DNA of 64,000 nucleotides from Nocardia carnea NBRC 14403 (GTDB lineage: Bacteria; Actinomycetota; Actinomycetes; Mycobacteriales; Mycobacteriaceae): NCBI RefSeq assembly GCF_000308515.1, contig NZ_BAFV01000003.1, positions 62,001 to 126,000 on the forward strand, read 5' to 3'. Position numbers and translations under genes: made by a program. Positions within the stretch are counted from its first letter, which is position 1. Each line of letters starts with the position of its first letter. A model generated the notes under the pieces. That model ran no database searches and had not been told where the DNA came from. It saw nothing but the letters and a program-made list of their open reading frames with translations. Positions 7,186 to 15,208 of the stretch are shown here, piece after piece.

Positions 7186-8007
7186 ATGAGCAGCGAAGTC
7201 AGCGTCGTCGTCGGTGCCGGAGGAATGGGGCGTGCCATCGCCGCGCGGATCGGTAGCGGCCGGCATCTGCTGCTGGCCGATTTCGACGAACGCCTACTGG
7301 CCGAGACGGCCGCGCAGTTCACCGAGCAGGGATTCGAGGTGAGCACCCGGCAGGTAGATGCCGGGGATTCGGAGTCGGTGGCAGCGCTCGCCGCCGCGGC
7401 CGCCGAGGCGGGGCCGATCCGGCACCTGGTGCATACGGCAGGGGTTTCTCCGGTGCACGCTTCCACCGAGGTGATCGTGCGGGTCGACCTGTGCGGGGTG
7501 GCCTATGTGCTGGACGAATTCGCACCGCGGATGGCCCCCGGCGGGGCCGGTGTCGTGATCGCCAGTATGGCCGGGCATATGGCGCAGCTGACCGCCGAAC
7601 AGGAGGCTGCTCTGGCTGCGACACCGACCGCGGAACTCGCCGATCTACCGTTCCTGAACGCGGCAGCCGGGCTGAACCCGATGCACGCCTACCCGGTCGC
7701 CAAGCGTGGAGCCATTATTCGTGTGCAAGCGGCGGCCGGTGCGTGGGGCCGGGCCGGGGCGCGGGTGAATTCGATCAGCCCGGGCGTGATCTCCACCGCG
7801 ATGGGTCAGGACGAATTGGCCGGTGAATCGGGCGCGCGGATGCGGCAGATGGTCGACAGCTCGCCGACCGGTCGCGTCGGCACCGCCGAAGATATCGCCG
7901 CCGCAGCCGCTTTCCTGCTCGACCCCGCCAGTAGCTTCATCACCGGGACCGACCTGCTCGTCGACGGTGGAGTCGTGGCGACCATGCGAGCGGCGATGCG
8001 CGGCTGA
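7186..8007 (+). CDS. short-chain dehydrogenase/reductase (SDR)
   Basis: This 273-aa NAD(P)-dependent oxidoreductase has the classical SDR triad: Ser127 (VIASMAG), Tyr169 and Lys173 (AYPVAK). It also has VNSISPGV after the active site and a LLVDGG C-terminus. Two features are unusual. The nucleotide-binding loop reads GAGGMGRAIA rather than TGxxxGxG, and the helix-4 Asn of the tetrad is replaced by Asp101 (RVDLCG). There is also an insert of about 30 residues between Ser and Tyr. A good ribosome-binding site (GGAAGGAA) precedes the ATG. The substrate is unknown; the TetR and MHS transporter neighbours suggest metabolism of an imported organic acid or alcohol. Confidence 0.88.
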   Translation: MSSEVSVVVGAGGMGRAIAARIGSGRHLLLADFDERLLAETAAQFTEQGFEVSTRQVDAGDSESVAALAAAAAEAGPIRHLVHTAGVSPVHASTEVIVRVDLCGVAYVLDEFAPRMAPGGAGVVIASMAGHMAQLTAEQEAALAATPTAELADLPFLNAAAGLNPMHAYPVAKRGAIIRVQAAAGAWGRAGARVNSISPGVISTAMGQDELAGESGARMRQMVDSSPTGRVGTAEDIAAAAAFLLDPASSFITGTDLLVDGGVVATMRAAMRG

Positions 8008-8138
8008 GTTTTCGACGGCCTCCGATGCCGCCCGCAAATTCCGCAGTCGCCTCCGAATCCCCGCTCCTACCTACACACTGAGCATGCAGCGGCGCGGGCA
8101 GCACGCCGGCGCGCACTGGCGAACGGGAGGTAACGCGA

Positions 8139-9497
8139 ATGTCCGAAACCACTACCGCGGACCCGGCCGGCTCCGGCGGACCGGCCTCTTCGCGCGCGGC
8201 GACCCGCCGCGCCGTCTGGAACACACTGCGCGGCTCGTCCGGCAATCTGGTCGAGTGGTACGACGTCTACGTCTACACGGTGTTCGCCTCGTACTTCGAA
8301 AGCCATTTCTTCGATTCGGCGGATAAGAATTCCACCGTCTACGTGTACGCGATCTTCGCCGTCACCTTCCTCATGCGGCCGGTGGGGTCGTGGTTCTTCG
8401 GCCGCTACGCCGACCGGTACGGCCGGCGCGCGGCACTCACCTTCAGCGTTTCGCTCATGGCGGCGTGTTCGCTGGTGATCGCGCTGGTGCCGGGCCGGGA
8501 GGTGATCGGTGTGGGTGCCGCCGCGATCCTGATCCTGTGCCGGCTTGTGCAGGGATTCGCGACCGGCGGCGAATACGGCACCTCGGCGACCTACATGTCC
8601 GAGGCCGCCACCCGGGAACGCCGCGGTTTCTTCTCCTCCTTCCAATACGTGACCCTCGTCGGTGGTCATGTGCTCGCCCAGCTCACCCTGCTGGTGCTGC
8701 AACTGTTCATGGACAAGCAGGAGATCTCCGATTACGGCTGGCGTATCGCGTTCTTCATCGGCGGTATCGCCGCGGTGGTCGTGTTCTGGCTGCGCCGCAG
8801 TATGGACGAATCGCTCAGCACCGAGCAGCTCGAAGCCGTTCAGCGGGGTGAAGATTCCGAATCGGGATCGCTGCGGGAGCTGGTCGGCAACCATTGGCGT
8901 CCGCTGCTGCTGTGCTTCCTGGTGACCATGGGCGGCACCCTCGCCTTCTACGTCTACAGCGTGAACGCGCCCGCCATGATCAAGACCGCGTTCGGGGACC
9001 GGGGGATGACGGCCACCTGGATCAACCTGACGGGATTGATCTTCCTCATGCTCTTGCAGCCGGTCGGCGGGATGATCAGCGATAAGGTCGGCCGCAAACC
9101 GGTGCTGGTGTTCTTCGGCGTCGGCGGTGTCGCCTACACCTGGTTCCTCATCACCTACCTCCAGGACGCGACCTCGATCGCGGCGACCCTGCTGGTGACC
9201 GGGATCGGCTACATCATCCTCACCGGTTACACCTCCATCAACGCCATCGTCAAAGCCGAACTGTTCCCGTCACATATCCGGGCTCTGGGCGTGGGTGTCG
9301 GGTACGCGCTGGCGAATTCGGCGTTCGGTGGTACCGCGCCGATGATCTACCAAGCCGCGAAGAACGGGGGGCATGTGACCTTGTTCATCGTCTACGTGAC
9401 CGTCGTCGTCTTCGCGTCACTGCTCGTGTATCTCTTCGCCTTGAAGAACAAGAGCGAGACGGCACTCGACCGCGAACAGGGCAGCGCCTTCCGGTAG
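8139..9497 (+). CDS. MFS transporter, metabolite:H+ symporter (MHS) type
   Basis: This 452-aa twelve-helix membrane protein is of the sugar-porter-like MHS subfamily (KgtP, ProP and ShiA relatives). It opens with SSGNLVEWYDVYVYTVFA, the family's first-helix signature (GN..EwyD). It carries the inter-helix 2/3 motif GRYADRYGRR and RLVQGFATGGEYGTSATYMSE in helix 4/5, and IVKAELFPSHIRALGVG late in the protein. Members import dicarboxylates, betaines or aromatic acids with protons. It lies downstream of the SDR with a 130-bp gap and ends at a strong hairpin. The substrate is inferred only as a small organic acid. Confidence 0.88.
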   Translation: MSETTTADPAGSGGPASSRAATRRAVWNTLRGSSGNLVEWYDVYVYTVFASYFESHFFDSADKNSTVYVYAIFAVTFLMRPVGSWFFGRYADRYGRRAALTFSVSLMAACSLVIALVPGREVIGVGAAAILILCRLVQGFATGGEYGTSATYMSEAATRERRGFFSSFQYVTLVGGHVLAQLTLLVLQLFMDKQEISDYGWRIAFFIGGIAAVVVFWLRRSMDESLSTEQLEAVQRGEDSESGSLRELVGNHWRPLLLCFLVTMGGTLAFYVYSVNAPAMIKTAFGDRGMTATWINLTGLIFLMLLQPVGGMISDKVGRKPVLVFFGVGGVAYTWFLITYLQDATSIAATLLVTGIGYIILTGYTSINAIVKAELFPSHIRALGVGVGYALANSAFGGTAPMIYQAAKNGGHVTLFIVYVTVVVFASLLVYLFALKNKSETALDREQGSAFR

Positions 9498-9521
9498 CTC
9501 CCAGCGGGCGCTGTGCCACCG

Positions 9522-9552
9522 GAACCGCCACCCGGGTTCCGGGTGGCGGTTC
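9522..9552. terminator. hairpin between convergent MFS and TetR genes
   Basis: A 14-bp perfect stem (left arm GAACCGCCACCCGG) with a 3-nt loop lies between the convergent stops at 9497 and 9560. It lacks a long T-tract, as is common in actinobacteria, and can serve both strands. Confidence 0.7.
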
Positions 9553-9559
9553 TGCTGTG

Positions 9560-10141
9560 TCAGAGAGGCATACCGTTCTCCAGGAACTCGAGTGCCTCGT
9601 TGACTACGACGTAGATGTCCTCGTCGTAGTCCACCGCACGCAGATAGGCCATCACCGCCACACCCGCGACGGCGCCGGTCCAGTACCGAACCAGTGGATC
9701 ATCGGGCTGCCGGCCGATGCGTTGAGCGAAAGCCTCGATGAACGGCGGCATATCCGTCTCGATCTTCGTGACCACGGCTGCGCGTAACTCCGGCACGGTG
9801 GCGATGAGTTTCATCCGCATGGTTTCCAGTGCTGCCATATCGACGTCCGTGCTGTTCAGGACACCGAGAATGGCGTTACGTGCAGCCTGCAGCGGCGAGA
9901 GTTCGGCGGGCGCGGCGAGAAACTTCTCCAGGAAGATGGGGTCGACGCGGTCGAACAGCACCGTATCCGGCTTGGTGGGGAAGTAGCGGAACAGCGTGCT
10001 CGGCGAGACCTCCGCGGCAGCCGCCACTTCCTCCAGCGTGGTGTTTGCGTACCCCTGCTCCCGATAGAGGCGCAATGCGTGATCCTGGATGGCTTCGCGC
10101 GTGCGCTTCTTCTTCAGTTCTCGCAGGCCGCCGGTACTCAT
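9560..10141 (-). CDS. TetR-family regulator of the adjacent MMPL exporter
   Basis: This 193-aa regulator has the helix-turn-helix region RTREAIQDHALRLYREQGYANTT... followed by LEEVAAAAEVSPSTLFRYFPTK, the standard TetR recognition helix ending in FRYF. The C-terminal domain resembles the MftR/AcrR-like group (FLENGMPL end). The ATG lies four bases after the stop of the MMPL gene, so the two form an operon with the regulator last. It probably represses its own operon in response to a pump substrate; the candidate operator is at 12386-12409. Confidence 0.9.
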   Translation of the reverse strand: MSTGGLRELKKKRTREAIQDHALRLYREQGYANTTLEEVAAAAEVSPSTLFRYFPTKPDTVLFDRVDPIFLEKFLAAPAELSPLQAARNAILGVLNSTDVDMAALETMRMKLIATVPELRAAVVTKIETDMPPFIEAFAQRIGRQPDDPLVRYWTGAVAGVAVMAYLRAVDYDEDIYVVVNEALEFLENGMPL

Positions 10142-10145
10142 AGGA

Positions 10146-12365
10146 TCATTTTGCCGAACCCTCGACCGGTCGGCCAAACGAAGGGGCGAGTTCCTCCGTG
10201 GTATCCGGCTCGGGTCCGCCGCCGAGATTGCGGCCCTCGACGTCCAGGTCCGGCAGGATCCGGTCCAGCCATTTCGGCAGCCACCACGCCTTGTCCCCGA
10301 CCAGCGCGAGAACGGCCGGGACAATGGTCATCCGCACCACGAAGGCATCCACCGCGACCGCGGCCGCCAGCGCCACACCGATTTGCACGATATCGCTCGC
10401 ATCGCCGGAAGCGAAGCCGGCGAACACGCTCACCATGATGATCGCGGCAGCGGAAACCACGCGCGCCCCGTGCCCGAAACCGGACCGGATCGACGTGGTC
10501 GCCGAGGCGCCGTGCACATACTCCTCCCGCATCCGGGTCACCAGGAACACCTCGTAATCCATGGCGAGCCCGAACACCACACCGATGATGAAGATCGGCA
10601 GCATGCTCACCACGACGTCGGTGGTGTGGATACCCAGCCATTCCAACCAGCCCCACTGGAATACGGCCACCATGACGCCGAAGGTCGCGCCCAGGCTGAG
10701 CAGGAAACCCACTGTCGCCTTGAGCGGTACGACAACCGAGCGGAACACGGTCATCAGCAGTACGAACGACAGGCCGATAACCACCAGGAGATAGGTCAGC
10801 AGCGCATCGGCCATCCGGTCGCTGAAATCGATGATGATGGCCGCGGTTCCGGTGACGGCGATCCGGGCACCGAACCCTTCCACGGTGTCGGTGACGCTGC
10901 CGCGCAGCAGTTGCACCAGCTGCTCGGTTTCCTCGCTGTCCGGACCGCCCCGCGGGATGACGCCGATGATCGCGGTATCGCCGGCCGGGTTGAACTCCGG
11001 CGGCGCGGCCATGGTCACCCCTTCGGTCCCGGCCAATTCCGTATGGACCCGCTGTGCGGTGTCGGTGGGATGCGCCGCGCCGGCCAGGTCGACGACGACC
11101 AGCAGCGGCCCGTTGAATCCCGGACCGAAACCTTCGGAGATCGCGTCGTAGGCCTGGCGCTGGGTGGTGTGTTCCGGGTAGGTCCCCTGGTCCGGGACGC
11201 CGAGACGCAGGTCCAGTGCCGGAAGGGTCAGGACGCCGAGTCCGAGGAGCGCGACGATCAGGGTTGTCACCGGGCGCCGCGTGGTCAGCGATGCCCAACG
11301 TGATGCCAGGGTGCGGCCGACCGCGGCTTCCGTGGCAGCCTCGGTGAACTGCCCGCGCCGCCCGCGCCGAAGTACCCGGCGTCCGGCGAACCCGAGGAGC
11401 GCCGGCAGCAGCGTGACCGCCACCAGTACCGCGACGGCCACGGTCACGGCCGCGGCGAGACCCATTTCGGTGAGCAGCCCGATACCGACCACGCTCAGTC
11501 CGGCCAACGCGATAACCACGGTCATCCCGGCGAAGAACACAGCGGACCCCGCCGTGGCCACCGCCCGGCCGATGGCGTCCTCCGGGTCGGGGTTCCGGGA
11601 TAGTTCGTCGGTATAGCGGGAGACGATGAACAACGCGTAGTCGATACCGACGGCGAGTCCGAGCATGAGCGCCAGGATCGGAGTGGTGACACCGAGGTCC
11701 AGGAACGCGGTCGCCGTGAGGATGCCCAGGAGGCCGACCATGACACCGGTGATCCCGGCGATCAACGACATTCCCGCGGCAGCCAGCGATCCGAGGGTTA
11801 TCACCAGAACGACGGCGGCCACGAGCAGTCCGAGGAGCTCTTTGCTCACATCCGGCATCAGCTCCATCACGTCGCCGCCCACCGCCATGCGCAGTTCGGC
11901 CGAACCGCTCTGCTCGACCAGTTGCATCAGCTCCTGACGGCTCGAATCGCGCACCGTTTCGAAGGAGACCGCATAGGTCACCTCGGCGACGGCGATCCGC
12001 TGGTCCGCCGAGATCAGCCCGTTCTGGAAGGGGCCTGTTACGGCGGCGACCTCGGGTGCCCCGGCTGCCGCCCGGACCACGTCATCGATTTTCTGTCGCT
12101 GGTCGAGATCGGTCACCGAGCCGTTCTCGGCGACGAACACGATCTGGGCCGACCCGCCGTCGAGCGGAAGATCGGCGAACCGTTCCTCGAGCAGATCGAA
12201 AGCTTCCTGGGATTGCGTACCGGGCAGGTTGAAGGTCGTCGCGGAGGGCGCGGCCAGAGTGGCGGCGCCCACCCCTAGGACGGCAACGAGGAGGACCCAG
12301 GACAGGAGAACGAGTCGTCGAGCGCGATAACTGAACCGCCCGATCCGATAGAGCAGGGCCGACAT
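10146..12365 (-). CDS. MMPL-family RND transporter
   Basis: This 739-aa inner-membrane exporter is of the MMPL/actinorhodin-transporter RND class. It has twelve predicted helices in two repeats, each with a large extracytoplasmic loop after the first helix. The proton-relay Asp-Tyr pairs are visible in GLAVGIDYALFIVSRY (helix 4) and FGLAMDYEVFLVTRM (helix 10). The C-terminus ends in LPKWLDRILPDLDVEG, the usual MMPL tail, plus an acidic extension. Such pumps export lipids or hydrophobic drugs with proton influx. It is first in an operon with a TetR gene. The cargo cannot be read from the sequence. Confidence 0.93.
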   Translation of the reverse strand: MSALLYRIGRFSYRARRLVLLSWVLLVAVLGVGAATLAAPSATTFNLPGTQSQEAFDLLEERFADLPLDGGSAQIVFVAENGSVTDLDQRQKIDDVVRAAAGAPEVAAVTGPFQNGLISADQRIAVAEVTYAVSFETVRDSSRQELMQLVEQSGSAELRMAVGGDVMELMPDVSKELLGLLVAAVVLVITLGSLAAAGMSLIAGITGVMVGLLGILTATAFLDLGVTTPILALMLGLAVGIDYALFIVSRYTDELSRNPDPEDAIGRAVATAGSAVFFAGMTVVIALAGLSVVGIGLLTEMGLAAAVTVAVAVLVAVTLLPALLGFAGRRVLRRGRRGQFTEAATEAAVGRTLASRWASLTTRRPVTTLIVALLGLGVLTLPALDLRLGVPDQGTYPEHTTQRQAYDAISEGFGPGFNGPLLVVVDLAGAAHPTDTAQRVHTELAGTEGVTMAAPPEFNPAGDTAIIGVIPRGGPDSEETEQLVQLLRGSVTDTVEGFGARIAVTGTAAIIIDFSDRMADALLTYLLVVIGLSFVLLMTVFRSVVVPLKATVGFLLSLGATFGVMVAVFQWGWLEWLGIHTTDVVVSMLPIFIIGVVFGLAMDYEVFLVTRMREEYVHGASATTSIRSGFGHGARVVSAAAIIMVSVFAGFASGDASDIVQIGVALAAAVAVDAFVVRMTIVPAVLALVGDKAWWLPKWLDRILPDLDVEGRNLGGGPEPDTTEELAPSFGRPVEGSAK

Positions 12366-12385
12366 GACAGCCTCTCTTTATTGGT

Positions 12386-12409
12386 AGTCACTGTTTTTTG
12401 AGAGTAACT
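12386..12409 (-). promoter_or_regulatory. candidate TetR operator upstream of MMPL gene
   Basis: AGTCACT and AGTAACT form an imperfect inverted repeat with a 10-bp T-rich spacer, 21 bp upstream of the MMPL start codon. The position fits a repressor site for the TetR at the end of the operon. The symmetry is only moderate. Confidence 0.4.
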
Positions 12410-12589
12410 TCCATTTTGAGCTGCGGCAAGACCTTCCCGGGTCGGTCGTCCGCGAGTTCGTTCGGCGATGACCTCTGGCGCACGGCATATCGCCTGTGCT
12501 CGAAACCGCCCGTGTCGGGGGCCGCCACGGTGCTGTGGGAGAGCTCGGCATGTCGACCGGTCGTAAGAATTCCGCGCTACCGTCGAAAG

Positions 12590-12800
12590 GCGCCGTCGTC
12601 GTGACGCCTGGTGGGGGTGGCTCAGCTCAGATTGCACATCAGCTTGTGCAGATGGGGGATTGTCGTGCTCCAGGGATGGGGACCATCCGCGTCCGAACGG
12701 ACGCTGCGCAGCCGCGGCCTGGACTGGACCATTTTGCGTCCGGGCACCCGGTGGGGCCCGACCAGCATCGGCCACAGTGCCGCGCCGCCGTCGCAACGGT
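12590..12800 (+). pseudogene. degraded NAD(P)-binding SDR (atypical) remnant
   Basis: Two pieces recall an atypical SDR (NmrA-like, NAD(P)-binding). One frame reads VVVTPGGGGSAQIAHQLVQMGD (about 12593-12658), like a damaged Rossmann N-terminus. A different frame further on reads SERTLRSRGLDWTILRPGT (about 12690-12746), close to the family's 'lr.SGldWTilRPg' motif. The intervening 60-80 codons are missing and the frames do not join, so this would be an internally deleted, frameshifted relic. It lies beside GC-rich hairpins and a tRNA gene. Short matches only; this call is tentative. Confidence 0.42.
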
Positions 12801-12835
12801 CCCCACCCAGCGCAACCAACCGCATGGGGGGGTCC

Positions 12836-12883
12836 GGGGGGCGAAGCCCCGCCGGGTGGGGTGTGGGGGCTGCGCCCCCCACA
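12836..12883. repeat. pair of GC-rich hairpins
   Basis: GGGGC-GAA-GCCCC (12838-12850) is followed by a larger hairpin, TGTGGGGGC with GCCCCCCACA and one bulged base (12862-12883). Such G-run/C-run hairpins are scattered between genes in Nocardia and Rhodococcus chromosomes. Here they could end transcription of the tRNA genes to the right (minus strand) or mark the dead gene. Confidence 0.55.
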
Positions 12884-12946
12884 AAATACGACGAAACGAG
12901 ACCAGGCCCACGCCGTAGGTGGGCATGGGCCTGTCATCGAGTGGAG

Positions 12947-13019
12947 TGCGCCCGAAGGGATTCGAACCCCTAACCTTCTGATCCGTAGTCAGATGCTCTA
13001 TCCGTTGAGCTACGGGCGC
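12947..13019 (-). tRNA. tRNA-Arg (anticodon ACG)
   Basis: A 73-nt class I tRNA: acceptor stem GCGCCCG/CGGGCGC, anticodon stem TCTGA/TCAGA around CTACGGA (anticodon ACG), T-loop TTCGAAT. CCA is not encoded. Its A34 is the expected TadA substrate. Confidence 0.97.
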
Positions 13020-13058
13020 ATACGCGTTATTCAGTTGTCACCCGGTAACCGGGTGTGG

Positions 13059-13145
13059 CGGAGGCGAGAGGATTTGAACCTCCGGTCCCCGTGAAGGGAC
13101 AACTCATTAGCAGTGAGTCCCATTCGGCCGCTCTGGCACGCCTCC
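13059..13145 (-). tRNA. tRNA-Ser (anticodon GCU)
   Basis: Class II tRNA: acceptor stem GGAGGCG.../CGCCTCC, anticodon stem ACTCA/TGAGT around CTGCTAA (anticodon GCT), a long variable arm and GGTTCAAATCC. CCA is encoded just beyond the discriminator G. Confidence 0.96.
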
Positions 13146-13237
13146 TGGAGCCTTCTCTTCGAGGGCACCGGTCCTTTCGAACCGCCGAGCCGAAAGGTTA
13201 CCCGAGCTTGGTGCGAAACTGCAAAACGGCTGGTTGG

Positions 13238-13975
13238 TCAGCGTAGGTGGCTGTCGAACCAGTCGAAAATGCGGGTTTGCGAGTCGATGAGTTCGTCGGC
13301 GTCATCGTCGTCGCCGGGATGGTCGGCGCGGTGCAACAGGCCCGGGTAGGTCACCACCAGACTTGCGACTGCGGCGCGGGCGGTGGCGTCGCGGAGATGG
13401 TCTACATCGTCGGTGGGAGTGGTCGATTCCGCGCCGAACAGGCCGAGCCACGGGGCCTGTAGCCGGGGGGCGGCGGTGACGAGGGCTTCGGCCTGGTCGG
13501 TCAGGGGTGCGGTGATACCGCGGGCGGCCACGCTGATCGCGGCGCCGATCGGCCGGTTGGTCGCCACCAGGAACGCCGCGGTGCCGGCGGTATCGAAACC
13601 GAGGGCGCCGATGCAGTCGGGGAAGACCCCGCGATTGGTGAGCCAATCGAAGCAGGCGTCGAAATCCTCGAACAGTTCGTCGCCGTAGACCCCGGCCGAC
13701 GAGGCGGTGGCCCGGTGGAAGAGGTTCGGTGCGACCACCAGCCAGCCTTCGCCGGCGAGGGCGCGCATGAACTCCAGCAACGATCCGGTGAACTCGCGGG
13801 ATTCGTGGAGCAGCACGATTCCGCCACGGGCATAGCCTTCCGGTTCGATCACCGTGATGGGTACGTGCTCGTCGGTAGCGGGCGTCGTGGCGGCCGCTGT
13901 CGGCTCCTGACCGGGTCCGGTGGTTTCCGGCTCGTGGCGCCGCAGGGGCGCAATATCGTCATAAGTGCCCGACAT
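13238..13975 (-). CDS. dienelactone-hydrolase-like alpha/beta hydrolase with Asp in nucleophile position
   Basis: This 245-aa alpha/beta hydrolase has dienelactone hydrolase family layout: GGIVLLHESREF (the HE motif, Glu58), GWLVVAPNLFHR, the nucleophile elbow GALGFDTAG (residues 123-131) and a late His in LLHRADHP (His215). In dienelactone hydrolases the elbow is G-x-C-x-G-G. Here the central residue is Asp128, which is the nucleophile type of haloalkane dehalogenases and epoxide hydrolases, not of this family. The 40-residue N-terminus is Pro/Thr/Glu-rich and probably disordered. It may have altered chemistry or be catalytically dead. The substrate is unknown. Confidence 0.75.
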   Translation of the reverse strand: MSGTYDDIAPLRRHEPETTGPGQEPTAAATTPATDEHVPITVIEPEGYARGGIVLLHESREFTGSLLEFMRALAGEGWLVVAPNLFHRATASSAGVYGDELFEDFDACFDWLTNRGVFPDCIGALGFDTAGTAAFLVATNRPIGAAISVAARGITAPLTDQAEALVTAAPRLQAPWLGLFGAESTTPTDDVDHLRDATARAAVASLVVTYPGLLHRADHPGDDDDADELIDSQTRIFDWFDSHLR

Positions 13976-14069
13976 GTTCCCAGCGTAGGGCGATATCCGC
14001 GGAGCGGGAAGAACTGGCAGGTGAACAGCCCGAACGTGGCACGATCGAGATCGGAACTAAGCTCGATAC

Positions 14070-15146
14070 GTGACCGCGCACATCCGGCCGGACCTCGATT
14101 CCATTCCGGCGTACGTTCCCGGCCGCAGCCATCCCGGCGCGGTCAAACTGGCGAGCAACGAAACGACCGTCGGTCCGCTGCCTGCCGCGAGCAAGGCCGT
14201 CGCCGAGGCGGTGGAGCTGGCCAACCGCTATCCGGACAATCAATCCGGCGAACTACGAGCAGCGCTCGCCGAATTTCTCGGCGTCACGCCGGTCAATATC
14301 GCGGTCGGCTGCGGGAGCGTGGCGCTGTGCCAGGAGCTGGTACAGATCACCTGCGGGGATCCGTCCGACGAAGTGCTCTTCGCGTGGCGCTCGTTCGAGG
14401 CGTACCCGATCATCACCCAGGTCGGTAACGCGACCGCGGTGACGGTGCCGCTGCACGACCATGTGCACGATCTGGACGCCCTGGCTGCCGCGATCACCGA
14501 CCGGACCCGGCTGGTGTTCGTCTGCAATCCGAACAACCCGACCGGTACCGCGGTCGGCGCGGCGGAGCTGGCCCGTTTCCTGGACCGGGTGCCCGCCGAT
14601 GTGCTGGTGGCGCTGGACGAGGCGTACTACGAGTACCTGCGCATTCCCGGCGATCACCCCGACGGTGTGGAACTGGGCCGGACACGGCCGAACGTCGTTG
14701 TGCTGCGCACCTTCTCGAAAGCTTACGGATTGGCCGGTTTGCGGGTCGGGTACGCAGTCGGCACACCGGAGGTGATCGCCGCACTGCTGAAGGTGCATAT
14801 CCCGTTCAGCGTGAGCCGGGTGGCGCAGGCGGCGGCCATGGCATCGCTGGAGGCCCGGCACGAACTGCTGGACCGCACCGACGCGGTGATCGCCGAACGG
14901 GAACGGATGCGCGCGGGCCTGCTGGCCGCGGGCTACCGGGTGCCGCCGAGCGAAGCGAATTTCGTCTGGATCGACCTGGGCGCGGCGACGACCGAATTCG
15001 CCGAGGCGAGCGCGGAGGCAGGGGTGCTGATCCGGCCGTTCGCGGGCGATGGCGTGCGGGTCACCGCGGGCGACCCGCATGAGAACGATCTGTTCCTGCG
15101 ATTCGCCACGGCTGCGGAAACGGTCGCGCGCTTCGCGGGCGCCTGA
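14070..15146 (+). CDS. pat: aromatic amino acid / histidinol-phosphate aminotransferase
   Basis: This 358-aa fold-type I PLP enzyme is of the HisC/Pat group. It transfers amino groups between glutamate and aromatic 2-oxo acids (phenylpyruvate, 4-hydroxyphenylpyruvate) or imidazole-acetol phosphate. The PLP Lys is Lys217 in TFSKAYGLAGLRVGY. Asn in CNPNNPTGT and Asp183 in ALDEAYYEYL hold the cofactor, and RYPDNQSGELR is the substrate-entry segment. The GTG start gives the usual opening IRPDLDSIPAYVPGR. The TyrA product in this window would be its substrate if it acts on 4-hydroxyphenylpyruvate. The choice between Pat and HisC2 is from recalled synteny and sequence feel. Confidence 0.85.
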   Translation: MTAHIRPDLDSIPAYVPGRSHPGAVKLASNETTVGPLPAASKAVAEAVELANRYPDNQSGELRAALAEFLGVTPVNIAVGCGSVALCQELVQITCGDPSDEVLFAWRSFEAYPIITQVGNATAVTVPLHDHVHDLDALAAAITDRTRLVFVCNPNNPTGTAVGAAELARFLDRVPADVLVALDEAYYEYLRIPGDHPDGVELGRTRPNVVVLRTFSKAYGLAGLRVGYAVGTPEVIAALLKVHIPFSVSRVAQAAAMASLEARHELLDRTDAVIAERERMRAGLLAAGYRVPPSEANFVWIDLGAATTEFAEASAEAGVLIRPFAGDGVRVTAGDPHENDLFLRFATAAETVARFAGA

Positions 15147-15208
15147 CGGCAACCGGGCGACTGGTGTAGCGCATCAGTCGTTGGCCGCGCCGAGTGGTAA
15201 GGGGCGGT

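Noticed and set aside
5484..9552. integrated element at tRNA-Ser(CGA)
   Set aside because: No integrase, no direct repeat of the tRNA 3' end was found within the window; only the truncated reductase hints at a past event.
10089..11303. 404-codon open frame on the plus strand inside the MMPL gene
   Set aside because: It is opposite a clear MMPL reading frame, is rich in His/Arg/Gly with no family features, and is a typical antisense shadow of high-GC codon use.
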